This document shows, in pieces, positions 29,481-38,393 of a stretch of 64,000 bases of DNA. The first letter of the stretch is position 1; each line of letters begins with the position of its first letter. The position numbers were made by a program, and so were the translations under genes. The stretch is taken from contig CAVSCR010000005.1 in assembly GCA_963726575.1 (NCBI GenBank), positions 434,001-498,000 on the forward strand, written 5' to 3'. The DNA is from CAVSCR01 sp963726575 (GTDB taxonomy: Bacteria; Actinomycetota; Actinomycetes; JAHEKZ01). The notes beneath the pieces were generated by a model, which made no database searches, was not told the origin of the DNA, and saw only the letters and a program-made list of their open reading frames with translations.

Positions 29481-32003
29481 TCAGATCCGCTGAACTGCCC
29501 CCGTGGCGCTGGCTGCGGCGCGCACCGCGGCATCCCGGGCGGCGGCGACCTCGTCGTCGGTCAGCGTGCGGTCGGCGGCCCGAAAGCGCAGGGCGAAGGC
29601 CAGCGACCGGTGCCCGACTGGGATCTGAGCCCCGGTGTAGACGTCGAACAGGCGCACCGACTCCAGCAAAGCACCAGCGCCTGCGCGCAGTGCGGCCGAC
29701 ACCTCCGCCACGGTGACCGAGTCTGCGACGACCAGCGCCACATCCTCCTTGGCGACGGGGAACGTGGGCACGGCAGGCGCAGGGACGACCTGCGTCCCGT
29801 CGTCTTGCGTCAACAGGTCCAGGTCGAGCTCCATGGCGGCACAGCGGTCGGGGAGCCCGAGGGCGCTGACGACGCGCGGATGCAGCTCCCCCGCATGACC
29901 GACGACCCGCTCCTCCGTCGCCGACGTCACCACCAGCGCCGCGCAGCGTCCGGGATGCCACGGTGCGTGCTCGTCCTTGACCACGGTGAGCTCGACACCG
30001 GACGCGCGAGCGACGACTCTGGCCGACTCGACCGCATCGGCCCAGTGGACCGCGCGTCCCCCGCCCCACCACCCAGACCGATCTCGACGACCGGCCAGTG
30101 CAGTTGCCACCCGACGTGGTTGACGAGGCAAGGCCGCGTCGAGTGCAGCGAGCTCGGCGTCGCTGGGCCGGGCCGCGACGCCGGGACGCTCCGCCTTGGT
30201 GGCCACGCCGCGTTCGGGCCGGAACACCGCACCGATCTCGAACAGTGCGACGTCGTCGGCACCACGACCGACGTTGCGCCGCAACGTGGCGAGCAGCCCG
30301 GGAAGCAGCGAGGTGCGCAGCAACGGCTCCTCGTCGGACAGCGGGTTGGCGAGTCGGAGCGCATGGCGCCGTTGGTCGTCAGGGGCCAGACCGAAGACCT
30401 CGAACACCTCCGGGTTGACGAACGGGTACGACACGACCTCGACGTACCCGGCGCCCGACAACGCGATCCCGACTCGGCGGCGGAGGCGCTGCGTGTGGGT
30501 CAGTCCGAGTCCCGCAGCAGCCGCCGGCAGGACCGAGGGGATGACGTCGTACCCACGCAGCCTGGCGACCTCCTCGACGAGGTCGACCGGCTGGCTCAGG
30601 TCGGGGCGCCACGAGGGCGGTGTCGCCTGGACGACGCCGGAGTCGAATTCAACGGCACAACCGACCGCCGACAGTGCCGCGAGCACGTCGTCCGGCTCGT
30701 AGGGATAGCCGATGACCCGTGCCGGAAAGTCCACCGGCATCGACACGCTCGGCCGCGGAACCGCGACGCCGACGATCGTGGCGGTCGGCTCGATTCGTGC
30801 CGATCCGAGCTCCGCCAGCAGCCCTACGGCGCGCTGGGCGGCCGCCTCCTGAAGTCGGTTGTCGACGCCGCGCTCGAAGCGACGTGACGCCTCGCTGGGC
30901 AGTCGGTGACGACGCGCCGACCTGGCGATCGTCACCGGGTCGAAGTGGGCGGCCTCGATGACGATGTCCTGAGTGGCGGCGCTGATCTCGGTGGTGGAGC
31001 CACCCATGACGCCGGCGATGCCGATCGGCCCTGAGTCGTCGGTGATCAGCAGGTCCTCGACCGACAACGTGCGCACCGCGCCGTCCAATGTCGTCACCGT
31101 CTCGTCCACGTCGGCTCGCCGGACCAGGATCGGGCCGCGCAGTCGCGCACGGTCGTAGGCGTGCAACGGCTGACCGAGCTCGAGCATCACGTAGTTCGTC
31201 ACGTCCACCGCGAGCGAGATCGGCCGCACGCCACACAGCTGGACGCGACGCTGCAACCACAACGGCGACCGCGCCGTCTCGTCGAAGCCGGTCACCGATC
31301 TCGCGACGAAACGGTCACACCCGCTGCGATCCACCACCTCCACCGGCCAGTCGGGCCCGTCGGCGGCGGCCAGATCGATCTGCGCCGGGTCACGAAACTT
31401 GAGGTCGAACCCGGTCGCCACTTCGCGCGCCACGCCGCGCATGGACAGTGCGTAGCCGCGGTCGGGAGTCACAGCGATGTCCAGCACCTCGTCGACCAGC
31501 CCGAGCAGTTCGATCGCGTCGTCACCGACTTCGGCTGAGCCGGGCGGCAACACGATGATGCCGGTGTGGTCGTCGCCCAGTGCCAGTTCGCGCGCGCTGC
31601 AGATCATGCCGTCGGACACGTGTCCGTAGGTGCGGCGAGCGGAGATGGCGAATCCACCGGGGAGCACAGCTCCGGGGAGACACACGACGACCAGGTCGTC
31701 GACCTCGAAGTTGCGCGCGCCGCACACGACGGACCGTCCGGCCGGGAGCGCGTCGGCGGCCGGCTCGTTGTGCGCGTCACCGACATCGACGCGACACCAC
31801 CGGATCGTCTTGCCGTTGGAGTGCTCCTCCTCGGCGAACTGGACGACGCGGCCGACCAGCAGTGGACCGGAGAGGTCGGCGCCGAGCTGCTCGACGGTCT
31901 CGACTTCGAGGCCGGCCTGGACCAGCCGGTCGGCCACGAGACGTCCATTCGTGCCCGCCGGGAGATCCACGTAGTCGCGCAGCCACGACATGGGGACCCG
32001 CAT
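29481..32003 (-). CDS. pheT: Phenylalanyl-tRNA synthetase beta subunit
   Basis: 840 residues from ATG 32003, starting MRVPMSWLRDYVDLP. An EMAP/tRNA-binding domain occupies about 40-150, the B3/B4 editing region about 205-400 (LQRRVQLCGVRPISLAVDVT), then the B5 domain and the catalytic-like core. The C-terminal ferredoxin-fold anticodon-binding domain ends with ADRTLTDDEVAAARDAAVRA. Overlaps the pheS stop by 1 bp, so the two subunits are coupled. Confidence 0.96.
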   Translation of the reverse strand: MRVPMSWLRDYVDLPAGTNGRLVADRLVQAGLEVETVEQLGADLSGPLLVGRVVQFAEEEHSNGKTIRWCRVDVGDAHNEPAADALPAGRSVVCGARNFEVDDLVVVCLPGAVLPGGFAISARRTYGHVSDGMICSARELALGDDHTGIIVLPPGSAEVGDDAIELLGLVDEVLDIAVTPDRGYALSMRGVAREVATGFDLKFRDPAQIDLAAADGPDWPVEVVDRSGCDRFVARSVTGFDETARSPLWLQRRVQLCGVRPISLAVDVTNYVMLELGQPLHAYDRARLRGPILVRRADVDETVTTLDGAVRTLSVEDLLITDDSGPIGIAGVMGGSTTEISAATQDIVIEAAHFDPVTIARSARRHRLPSEASRRFERGVDNRLQEAAAQRAVGLLAELGSARIEPTATIVGVAVPRPSVSMPVDFPARVIGYPYEPDDVLAALSAVGCAVEFDSGVVQATPPSWRPDLSQPVDLVEEVARLRGYDVIPSVLPAAAAGLGLTHTQRLRRRVGIALSGAGYVEVVSYPFVNPEVFEVFGLAPDDQRRHALRLANPLSDEEPLLRTSLLPGLLATLRRNVGRGADDVALFEIGAVFRPERGVATKAERPGVAARPSDAELAALDAALPRQPRRVATALAGRRDRSGWWGGGRAVHWADAVESARVVARASGVELTVVKDEHAPWHPGRCAALVVTSATEERVVGHAGELHPRVVSALGLPDRCAAMELDLDLLTQDDGTQVVPAPAVPTFPVAKEDVALVVADSVTVAEVSAALRAGAGALLESVRLFDVYTGAQIPVGHRSLAFALRFRAADRTLTDDEVAAARDAAVRAAASATGAVQRI

Positions 32004-33112
32004 CAGACCTCCATGCCGAAGGCCGACGTGAAGCGGACGTCGCCCTCGAACATGTCGCGCATGTCCTCGACACCGTGCCGGAACATCAACGTGCGCTCGA
32101 TGCCCATGCCGAAGGCGAATCCGGTGTAGCGGTCGGGGTCGATCCCGCAGGCGACGAAGACCCGTGGGTTGACCATTCCGCAGCCGCCCCACTCGATCCA
32201 ACCTTCCGAACCGCAGGTGCGGCACGGCCGGTCGGGGCGTCCGACGGACTCACCGCGACACACGAAGCACTGCAGGTCGACCTCGGCACTCGGCTCGGTG
32301 AACGGGAAGTACGACGGCCGCAGCCGTGTCACGAGGCCCTCGCCGAACATCGACGCCGCGAAGTGGTCCAGCGTCCCCCTGAGGTGGGCCATCGTGATTC
32401 CCTCGTCGACCACCAAGCCCTCGACCTGCCCGAACACGGGGCTGTGGGTGGCGTCGAGCTCGTCGGTGCGGTACGTACGCCCGGGCACCACGACGTAGAT
32501 CGGTGGCTGCTGCGCGAGCATCACACGCGCCTGCACCGGTGAGGTGTGCGTCCGCAGCACGACGCCGGAGTCCGGTGACTCCACGAAGAACGTGTCGGTC
32601 ATCTCGCGAGCCGGATGATCGGGCGGGATGTTGAGGGCGTCGAAGTTGAACCACTCGGCCTCGACCTCCGGCCCCTCGGCCACCTCGTAGCCCATCGCGA
32701 CGAAGACATCCGCGATCCGCTCGGCGAGGGTGGTGAGCGGGTGGCGGGCGCCGGTCGGATGCCGGTCCCACGGCAATGTGACGTCGACCGACTCCTCGAC
32801 CAGCATGCGCTCGTCGCGGACCGCGTCGAGCTCGATCTCCTTGGCCTCCACCGCGCGTCGCACGTCCTGGCGCGCCATCCCGACGCGCTTGCCCGCGTCG
32901 GCACGAGCCTGGGGCGGCAGGGCCGCGATCTCGCGGTTGGCGATGGCCAGTGGTGAGCGGTCGCCGGAGTGAGCCAGCCGCACGTCCTTGAGGGCATCCA
33001 GATCAGCGGCAGCGGCGATCGCGGCCAGCGCCTCGTCCCGCAGCTTCGCCACGGCGTCCGCGCCCAGCTGGCTCACCTCGACCGGGTCGAAGGGCGAGTT
33101 CGGCGCTGACAT
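32003..33112 (-). CDS. pheS: Phenylalanyl-tRNA synthetase alpha subunit
   Basis: 369 residues from ATG 33112. An N-terminal coiled-coil arm (about 1-90) is followed by the class II core: motif 2-like region RTHTSPVQARVM and FFVESPDS, and motif 3 GFAFGMGIERTLM near residue 340. GTG 33139 would add nine residues and is not preferred. No T-box or attenuator was recognised in the 57 bp upstream. Confidence 0.96.
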   Translation of the reverse strand: MSAPNSPFDPVEVSQLGADAVAKLRDEALAAIAAAADLDALKDVRLAHSGDRSPLAIANREIAALPPQARADAGKRVGMARQDVRRAVEAKEIELDAVRDERMLVEESVDVTLPWDRHPTGARHPLTTLAERIADVFVAMGYEVAEGPEVEAEWFNFDALNIPPDHPAREMTDTFFVESPDSGVVLRTHTSPVQARVMLAQQPPIYVVVPGRTYRTDELDATHSPVFGQVEGLVVDEGITMAHLRGTLDHFAASMFGEGLVTRLRPSYFPFTEPSAEVDLQCFVCRGESVGRPDRPCRTCGSEGWIEWGGCGMVNPRVFVACGIDPDRYTGFAFGMGIERTLMFRHGVEDMRDMFEGDVRFTSAFGMEV

Positions 33113-33169
33113 GGGACTCCAGTCACTAACGGGGATCACCGACCGGGCAGACGTACGACGACGCGCAGT

Positions 33170-34219
33170 CTAGGAGGCCACCTCGTCGCCGGGCGCTGCA
33201 GTCAACGGCAGCACGACGACGAACCGGGCCCCTCCTTCTGGTGGTGGCACGAGCGCCACCCGACCTCCGTGCGCCTCGACGAGTCCCCGAACGACGAACA
33301 GGCCAAGGCCCGAGCCGCCGCGTTCCGGGCCCTTCCAGAAGCGGCCGAAGATGCGCGAGGCCTGGTGGGGTGGAACGCCAGGTCCGTGGTCGGACACCGT
33401 GAGGACGACGCCGTCGGGGTCGAGACGCAAGGTGACGGTGATCTGGCCGTCGCCGTGGCGTAGTGCGTTCTCGAGCAGGTTGTCGACGATCTGACCGAGC
33501 TTGTCGGGGTCGACCCAGAGCTCTGGCACATCGGCTTGCAGCTCCGTCTCGAACCGTTCGCGCGGGATGCCCGTGGCGACCTGGGCGTCGATGCGATGGC
33601 GGATGATCGTGGCGACGTCGCTGCGGACGCGACGCAGCTGCAGACGACCGGCATCGATGCGTGCGACGTCGAGCAGCTCTGCGATCAGGCGGGTCAGACG
33701 GTCGGCGTCGGCATCGACGGACTCCAGGACCAGGCGCCGCTGCTCGTCGGAGAACCGGTCCCAGCGGCTGAGCAGGGTCGCCGTGAACCCCTTGACACCG
33801 GTCAGCGGCGAACGCAGCTCGTGGGCGACTGTGGCGATCAGGTCGGCGTGCTCGCGCTCGACGCGGGTGCGCGCCTCGGTTCCGCGCAGCATCACCACGA
33901 CCTGATGGACCGAACCGAGACCCTCCTCCCGCACCAGGGCGGCGGTCACGAGGACGGAGCGGCCGTCGGGCAGCGTGAGGGAGCGTTCGACCTGGCGGTG
34001 GCGGGTCGCCAGGCCGCCGTAGGGGTTGATCACCAGCCACCAGTCGCGACCAGCCGGGTCGGTGAGCGGCAGGGCTTCCACGAGCGGCCGACCCAGCGCC
34101 GACGTCGCGTCGATGCCGGTGATCCGTTCCGCGGCCGGGTTGAAGACGCAGATCGAGCCATGCGCGTCCGCCACGACCACGCCGTCGGGCAGCGTGTCGT
34201 ACGCCGCAGGGTCGATCAC
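33170..34219 (-). CDS. Orphan PAS-domain sensor histidine kinase (cytoplasmic)
   Basis: 349 residues without transmembrane segments. A PAS domain spans about 5-110 (DGVVVADAHGSICVFNPAAE). The H-box is AHELRSPLTG with phospho-acceptor His133, the N-box is VDNLLENALRHG at 246-257, and the G boxes are SDHGPGVP (276-283) and GGSGLGLFV. All key residues are present. No response regulator lies nearby. A kinase of this type between tsnR-like and pheS genes recurs in actinobacteria. Start is GTG 34219. Confidence 0.88.
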   Translation of the reverse strand: MIDPAAYDTLPDGVVVADAHGSICVFNPAAERITGIDATSALGRPLVEALPLTDPAGRDWWLVINPYGGLATRHRQVERSLTLPDGRSVLVTAALVREEGLGSVHQVVVMLRGTEARTRVEREHADLIATVAHELRSPLTGVKGFTATLLSRWDRFSDEQRRLVLESVDADADRLTRLIAELLDVARIDAGRLQLRRVRSDVATIIRHRIDAQVATGIPRERFETELQADVPELWVDPDKLGQIVDNLLENALRHGDGQITVTLRLDPDGVVLTVSDHGPGVPPHQASRIFGRFWKGPERGGSGLGLFVVRGLVEAHGGRVALVPPPEGGARFVVVLPLTAAPGDEVAS

Positions 34220-34434
34220 GCCAAGGAGCGTAGCCAGCCGTTCGCTGCGGATCGGTCACGCGTGCGGGTGACCGGCGACCGGCAAGAACAAGAGCGCAGT
34301 GACAACAGAGCTGCCGAAGGCGTTGCTCGCGTGCCGTAACGCCGCCGTCGGGGGTCGCCGCATCGGTTCCCAGGACCGCCTTGCAGATCCGCCGCTAGCG
34401 CGCGAATTCGGTGCCCACAACCACGCCGTAGCGG

Positions 34435-34463
34435 TTGACCCGTGGACGCGGGTCGGGTAGAAT
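34435..34463 (+). promoter_or_regulatory. Promoter of the DUF222/HNH gene
   Basis: TTGACC (34435-34440), exactly 17 bp, TAGAAT (34458-34463). This is a strong vegetative promoter; its predicted start point lies within the adjoining LexA box. Confidence 0.75.
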
Positions 34464-34479
34464 TCGAACACTTGTTCGA
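34464..34479 (+). promoter_or_regulatory. LexA (SOS) box
   Basis: TCGAACACTTGTTCGA matches the actinobacterial/mycobacterial LexA operator (TCGAAC-N4-GTTCGA) at every consensus position. It abuts the -10 hexamer and covers the expected transcription start, so bound LexA should block transcription until DNA damage. Confidence 0.85.
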
Positions 34480-34630
34480 CTGGCCGACCGTCGAACAGGA
34501 ACCGTCGGGAACTACGCCGGCGCGGACCTGACCAGCAGCGTCCGCCAACCAGCGCCCCTGCACCACTCGACGGACCCAGGACCGGCCACCGGATCAGCCG
34601 TCGGCAGCGCTCTCCGGTGGTAGCGCAGCG

Positions 34631-35908
34631 ATGCGCCCGATCCTGCGGTGGTGCGTCTTGTTCGTTCCCGCGTCACTCCCCCAGCCGCTCGAGGCTGCCC
34701 TCGCGCAGGTCCGCGGCTGGAACGACCTCGACGCCGCGGGCTTGACCGCCACCGAGCGGGCCGAATGGCTGGTGGGCCTGCGTCACCTCATCGATGCCGC
34801 CGAGGGCGTCTTCACCGACGTCCTGGCGGCGTTCGACGCTCACGGCGACGGCGACGTCTTGCATGCGGCCCGGTCCACCGCGTCCTGGCTTCAGGGTGCT
34901 TTGCACCTCGCCGGGGGCGACGCCTCGCGTCGCGTGCAGGTGGCGCGGTCCAGCGGCGACATCCTGGCGCAGCCGCGGGACATGCTGAGTAAGGGGACGA
35001 TCACCTTCGACCAGGTCTGCGCGGTGCAGCACGCGATCCGGCCGGTCCCCGTCGGGATGCGCGACGAAGCCGTTGCGCTGCTGAGCGACCTCGCAACCCG
35101 GGTCGACGCCGGCCGGCTCCGCGTCGCCGGGCGAGCACTACGGCACACGATCGATCCTGACGGTGCCCTGGGCGAAGCCCACCTCCAGTTCGAGCGGCGC
35201 TACCTCGAGCTGTCGCCGCTGTTGGACGGCATGACGGCGGTGGAGGGCCTGCTCGACCCCGAAGCGACCGCGGTCGTGACGCAGGCGCTGGCACCGTTCC
35301 TCGTGCCGACCGATCCCGACGACGACCGCACCGCCGCGCAGCGTCGGGCCGATGGCTTGGTGGAGCTCGCGCACACGGCCATGGCCAGCGGTGAGCTGCC
35401 GGTCCTGTCGGGCACAACGGCCTGCGTCGACGTCGTGGTCTCGCTGCCCGCCCTGCTGGGCGAACCAGGCGCCGCTCCGGCCCGCGCGTCCGGTTGCCCG
35501 GGAGGTGATGCGCTGCTGACGCGCGAGGCCGCACAGCGGATCACCTGCTCAGCGCAGGTGCGGCGCATCCTCGTGGATGCAGCCGGCATGCCGGTCGACG
35601 TCGGGCGCAGCCAACGGCTCTTCACGGCCTCGCAACGTCGCGCGCTCGCAGTGCGCGACGACGGGTGCCGGTTCCCCGGTTGCGGGCGGCCGGCGCGCTA
35701 CACCGATGCGCACCACGTCACGTCGTGGCTCTCCGGCGGCCCGACCGACCTCGCGAACGGGGTGCTCGTGTGTCGACACCACCACCGGGCACTGCACGAG
35801 GGCGGTTGGCGCATCGAGCCCCACGATAGTGCAGCAGGTGCGAACGCGGACCTGGTGTTCGCGGGGCCGAACGGCCAGATGCTGCCGAGTCCGGTCCGGG
35901 GGCCTTAG
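34631..35908 (+). CDS. DUF222 / HNH endonuclease family protein (13E12-repeat type)
   Basis: 425 residues from ATG 34631 with GGTGG upstream. The N-terminal DUF222 region covers about 1-330. The C-terminal HNH module (about 340-390) shows CRFPGCGRPARYTDAHHV, then WLSGGPTDLANGVLVCRHHH, with paired Cys zinc ligands and the catalytic His-His. Members in M. tuberculosis (REP13E12) are partly under LexA control. Biological role is unresolved; mobile-DNA association and DNA-damage induction are plausible. It interrupts the usual tsnR-kinase-pheS order. Confidence 0.85.
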   Translation: MRPILRWCVLFVPASLPQPLEAALAQVRGWNDLDAAGLTATERAEWLVGLRHLIDAAEGVFTDVLAAFDAHGDGDVLHAARSTASWLQGALHLAGGDASRRVQVARSSGDILAQPRDMLSKGTITFDQVCAVQHAIRPVPVGMRDEAVALLSDLATRVDAGRLRVAGRALRHTIDPDGALGEAHLQFERRYLELSPLLDGMTAVEGLLDPEATAVVTQALAPFLVPTDPDDDRTAAQRRADGLVELAHTAMASGELPVLSGTTACVDVVVSLPALLGEPGAAPARASGCPGGDALLTREAAQRITCSAQVRRILVDAAGMPVDVGRSQRLFTASQRRALAVRDDGCRFPGCGRPARYTDAHHVTSWLSGGPTDLANGVLVCRHHHRALHEGGWRIEPHDSAAGANADLVFAGPNGQMLPSPVRGP

Positions 35909-35930
35909 CGCGGCACGAGGCGGGACATCG

Positions 35931-36764
35931 TCACCGCTGTGCGCCTTCGCGTTGGGCGACACCACGCCTCGCACTGGCGTACAAGCACAGCGCGGCCGCG
36001 GTCGCCAGGTTCAGGCTTTCGGCGCGCCCGTACATGGGGATGCGGACCACCTTGTCGGCCAGGGCGAGGACGTCATCGGGCAGGCCCCAGGCCTCGTTGC
36101 CGAACAGCCATGCGGTGGGGGCGTCGAGCCCCCCGGAGCGTTCGGCCTCGTCCAAGTCGACGTCGCCCGACCCGTCGGCCGCCAGCACCTGAAGCCCGTG
36201 GGAGCGGACGGCGTCGAGCGTCGCGCCCAGATCGGCGTTCACCACGACGGGCTGGTGGAACAGACTCCCGACCGAGGCGCGGACCACCTTGCCGTTGTAC
36301 GGGTCAACCGAGGCGCTGGAGAAGACGACCGCATCGGCGCCGGCGGCATCCGCAACCCGCACGACCGTGCCGGCATTGCCGGGGTCGCGTACGAACGCGA
36401 GCACGACGACCAGTCGGGGAGGTGTCTGCAGCGCCTGGGCCAGATCGACGTGGATCTGGCGACACACCGCGACGATGCCTTGCGGCGTGACCGTCTGGCA
36501 CAGCGCGGCCATCTCGTCCCCCGACACCTGCTGCACCGCGACGCCGGCCGCGCGTGCGGCATCCAGCAGGTCGGCGTGACGTGTTGCCGCGGGTGCGGTG
36601 GCGAAGATCTCCAGCACCGTGGGCTCCCCCGACGCACTGGTGTGGGCCAGCGCCTCGCGGACGGCCTGCGGACCCTCCGCGAGGAACCGCTGCTCACGAT
36701 CCCGGAAGGCGCGCTTGCCGAGCCGCCGGGCGGCCTTGACCCGCGCGACGGACGGCGCGGTCAT
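35931..36764 (-). CDS. TrmH/SpoU family RNA 2'-O-methyltransferase
   Basis: 277 residues from ATG 36764. An N-terminal substrate-binding domain (KRAFRDREQRFLAEGPQAVREAL) is followed by the SPOUT knot with motif 1 FVRDPGNAGTVVRVADAAG, motif 2 WLFGNEAWGLP and motif 3 VRIPMYGRAESLNLATAAAL. It probably methylates a ribose in rRNA (relative of TsnR, Rv1644). The exact target cannot be told. It lies 16 bp after rplT in the ribosomal operon. Confidence 0.88.
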   Translation of the reverse strand: MTAPSVARVKAARRLGKRAFRDREQRFLAEGPQAVREALAHTSASGEPTVLEIFATAPAATRHADLLDAARAAGVAVQQVSGDEMAALCQTVTPQGIVAVCRQIHVDLAQALQTPPRLVVVLAFVRDPGNAGTVVRVADAAGADAVVFSSASVDPYNGKVVRASVGSLFHQPVVVNADLGATLDAVRSHGLQVLAADGSGDVDLDEAERSGGLDAPTAWLFGNEAWGLPDDVLALADKVVRIPMYGRAESLNLATAAALCLYASARRGVAQREGAQR

Positions 36765-36780
36765 GGGTGTGGCCCGACCG

Positions 36781-37161
36781 CTAGGCGGCCGGGGCGTTCC
36801 GGTCGGCCGGAAGGGCCGCCTTGGCGACCTCGACCAGCGCGGAGAACGCGGCGGGGTCGTTGACAGCCAGGTCGGAGAGCACGCGCCGGTCCACCGTGAC
36901 ACCGGCGAGCCCGAGCCCCTGGATGAACCGGTTGTACGTCAGACCGTTGGCACGGGCACCGGCGTTGATGCGGGTGATCCACAGCTTGCGGAAGTCGCCC
37001 TTGCGCTTGCGACGGTCACGGTAGCTGTAGCCGAGGGAGTGGGTGACCTGCTCCTTCGCCTTTCGGTAGAGCCGGGAACGTTGGCCACGGTAACCGCTGG
37101 CGCGTTCCAGAGTGACGCGACGCTTCTTGTGCGCGTTCGCTGCGCGCTTCACGCGTGCCAT
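36781..37161 (-). CDS. rplT: 50S ribosomal protein L20
   Basis: 126 residues, starting MARVKRAANAHKKRRVTLER with the typical basic N-terminal extension that threads into 23S rRNA. Contains SYRDRRKRKGDFRKLWITRI and NRFIQGLGLAGVTVDRR. Third gene of infC-rpmI-rplT. Confidence 0.97.
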   Translation of the reverse strand: MARVKRAANAHKKRRVTLERASGYRGQRSRLYRKAKEQVTHSLGYSYRDRRKRKGDFRKLWITRINAGARANGLTYNRFIQGLGLAGVTVDRRVLSDLAVNDPAAFSALVEVAKAALPADRNAPAA

Positions 37162-37207
37162 GGGATGTGTCTCCTCGAAGTGGGGGCGGGGCCGGACGGG
37201 TGCGGGG

Positions 37208-37402
37208 TCAGCGGCCCAGCAGCTTGTTGACCTTGGGCTTGTCGTTCGCGCTCACGGCGACGTCGGCGGCGAGGCGACGGGTACGTCGGCTCGACTTGCT
37301 CTCGAACATGTGACGGCGGTTGGCCTGCTCACGCATCAGCTTGCCGCTCCCGGTGACGCGGAAGCGCTTCTTCGCACCGCTGTGCGTCTTCATCTTCGGC
37401 AT
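37208..37402 (-). CDS. rpmI: 50S ribosomal protein L35
   Basis: 64 residues from ATG 37402: MPKMKTHSGAKKRFRVTGSG, then NRRHMFESKSSRRTRRL. The upstream extension of the frame to 37429 is rejected because L35 proteins start MPKMKT. Between infC and rplT. Confidence 0.96.
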   Translation of the reverse strand: MPKMKTHSGAKKRFRVTGSGKLMREQANRRHMFESKSSRRTRRLAADVAVSANDKPKVNKLLGR

Positions 37403-37473
37403 GGCGCCGTGTCCCTCTCTGTTGATCAAACTCGGTATGAGGCGAACCTGTGTTGCGCGAATCCAGGAGCTGG

Positions 37474-38085
37474 TCAGGCCTCGTCGGCCGGGTCGACGTC
37501 AGTGGGCAGGTCGCCGTGACGTTCGTCGCGGCGAGCCTCGCGGTCGGCGCGCTGCTCGGCCATGACGTCGGCCTTCTTGCGGGTCGGTCCGAGCACCATG
37601 ATCATGTTGCGGCCGTCCTGCTTCGGCGACGACTCCACGAAGCCGAGCTCGGACACGTCCTCGGCCAGCTTCTGGAGCAACCGGAATCCGATCTCGGGCC
37701 GAGACTGTTCGCGACCGCGGAACATGATCGTGATCTTGACCTTGTCGCCGGCCTTGAGGAACCGGACGACGTGACCCTTCTTGGTCTCGTAGTCGTGCTG
37801 GTCGATCTTGGGCCGAAGCTTCATCTCCTTGATCACCGTGTGCGCCTGGTTCTTGCGCGCCTCACGAGCCTTCAGGGCGGACTCGTACTTGAACTTGCCG
37901 AAGTCCATGAGCTTGGCGACCGGTGGACGTGCCGTCGGGGCGACCTCGACCAGGTCGAGATCAGCCTCCTGGGCCAGGCGCAACGCATCCTCGATGCGCA
38001 CGATGCCGACCTGTTCGCCGTTCGGTCCGACCAGCCGCACCTCGGGGACGCGGATCCGGTCGTTGATGCGGGGTTCGGTGCTGAT
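37474..38085 (-). CDS. infC: Translation initiation factor IF-3 (ATC start codon)
   Basis: 203 residues. The IF3 N-domain (EPRINDRIRVPEVRLVGPNG) continues in frame 15 codons upstream of the first conventional codon (GTG 38040). It begins at an ATC (38083-38085) preceded at 7 nt by AAGGAG. A start at GTG 38040 would cut the conserved N-terminus. The C-domain has KVKITIMFRGREQSRPEIG and DGRNMIMVLGP. The acidic tail (DLPTDVDPADEA) is longer than in E. coli. E. coli infC also uses a rare start (AUU) for IF3 autoregulation. Confidence 0.93.
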   Translation of the reverse strand: MSTEPRINDRIRVPEVRLVGPNGEQVGIVRIEDALRLAQEADLDLVEVAPTARPPVAKLMDFGKFKYESALKAREARKNQAHTVIKEMKLRPKIDQHDYETKKGHVVRFLKAGDKVKITIMFRGREQSRPEIGFRLLQKLAEDVSELGFVESSPKQDGRNMIMVLGPTRKKADVMAEQRADREARRDERHGDLPTDVDPADEA

Positions 38086-38393
38086 GGGCGCTCCTTGTTC
38101 GGACGGCTGGGACGACGATCGGGTACGGCCTCAGGACGCGGAAAGGGCTCCCGCCTGACGCAGCGGAAGCCCAGAGACGACCCGCGACTCCTGCCGGAGC
38201 AGGCGCCGGTGGCCCGCCGACGGCGAGCCACTACGACGTGCCGGAGCACACCGTTCGGACCGAGACCCGACGACCTGGTCGGTCGATGCGGGTGGGAGGT
38301 GTGGGCCTCCACTTGTGGGCCGCCCCCGAAGGAACGGCCGGTCGCTCCAGGAGGTTACCAGCGTCGACCGGCCGGACACGAACCCGACGCTGG
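38086..38393 (-). other. infC operon leader and promoter region (no gene)
   Basis: 308 bp between the aquaporin gene and infC, both on the minus strand. Two structures are visible: an inverted repeat CAGCGTCG/CGACGCTG near 38360-38395, possibly the aquaporin-proximal or promoter region, and an imperfect GC hairpin at 38145-38172 in the leader. No open frame with coding character was found. A long structured leader could serve ribosomal-protein or IF3 autoregulation. Confidence 0.5.
38145..38172 (-). promoter_or_regulatory. Leader hairpin upstream of infC
   Basis: The minus strand pairs GGGCTTCCGC with GCGGGAGCCC around an 8-nt loop (one G-U pair), then continues TTTCCGC. It could be an attenuator or protein-binding element in the 5' leader. 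No Rfam family is recognised. Confidence 0.35.

Larger units (their letters stand above)
34220..34630 (+). other. Intergenic region with SOS-type promoter
   Basis: 411 bp between the divergent histidine kinase and DUF222 genes. The half nearer the kinase (34220-34430) shows nothing recognisable. The other half carries the promoter, the LexA box and a 150-nt leader to the HNH gene. Confidence 0.7.

Noticed and set aside
33113..33169. T-box or attenuation leader before pheS
   Set aside because: The gap is only 57 bp and contains neither a T-box core nor a phenylalanine-rich leader peptide.
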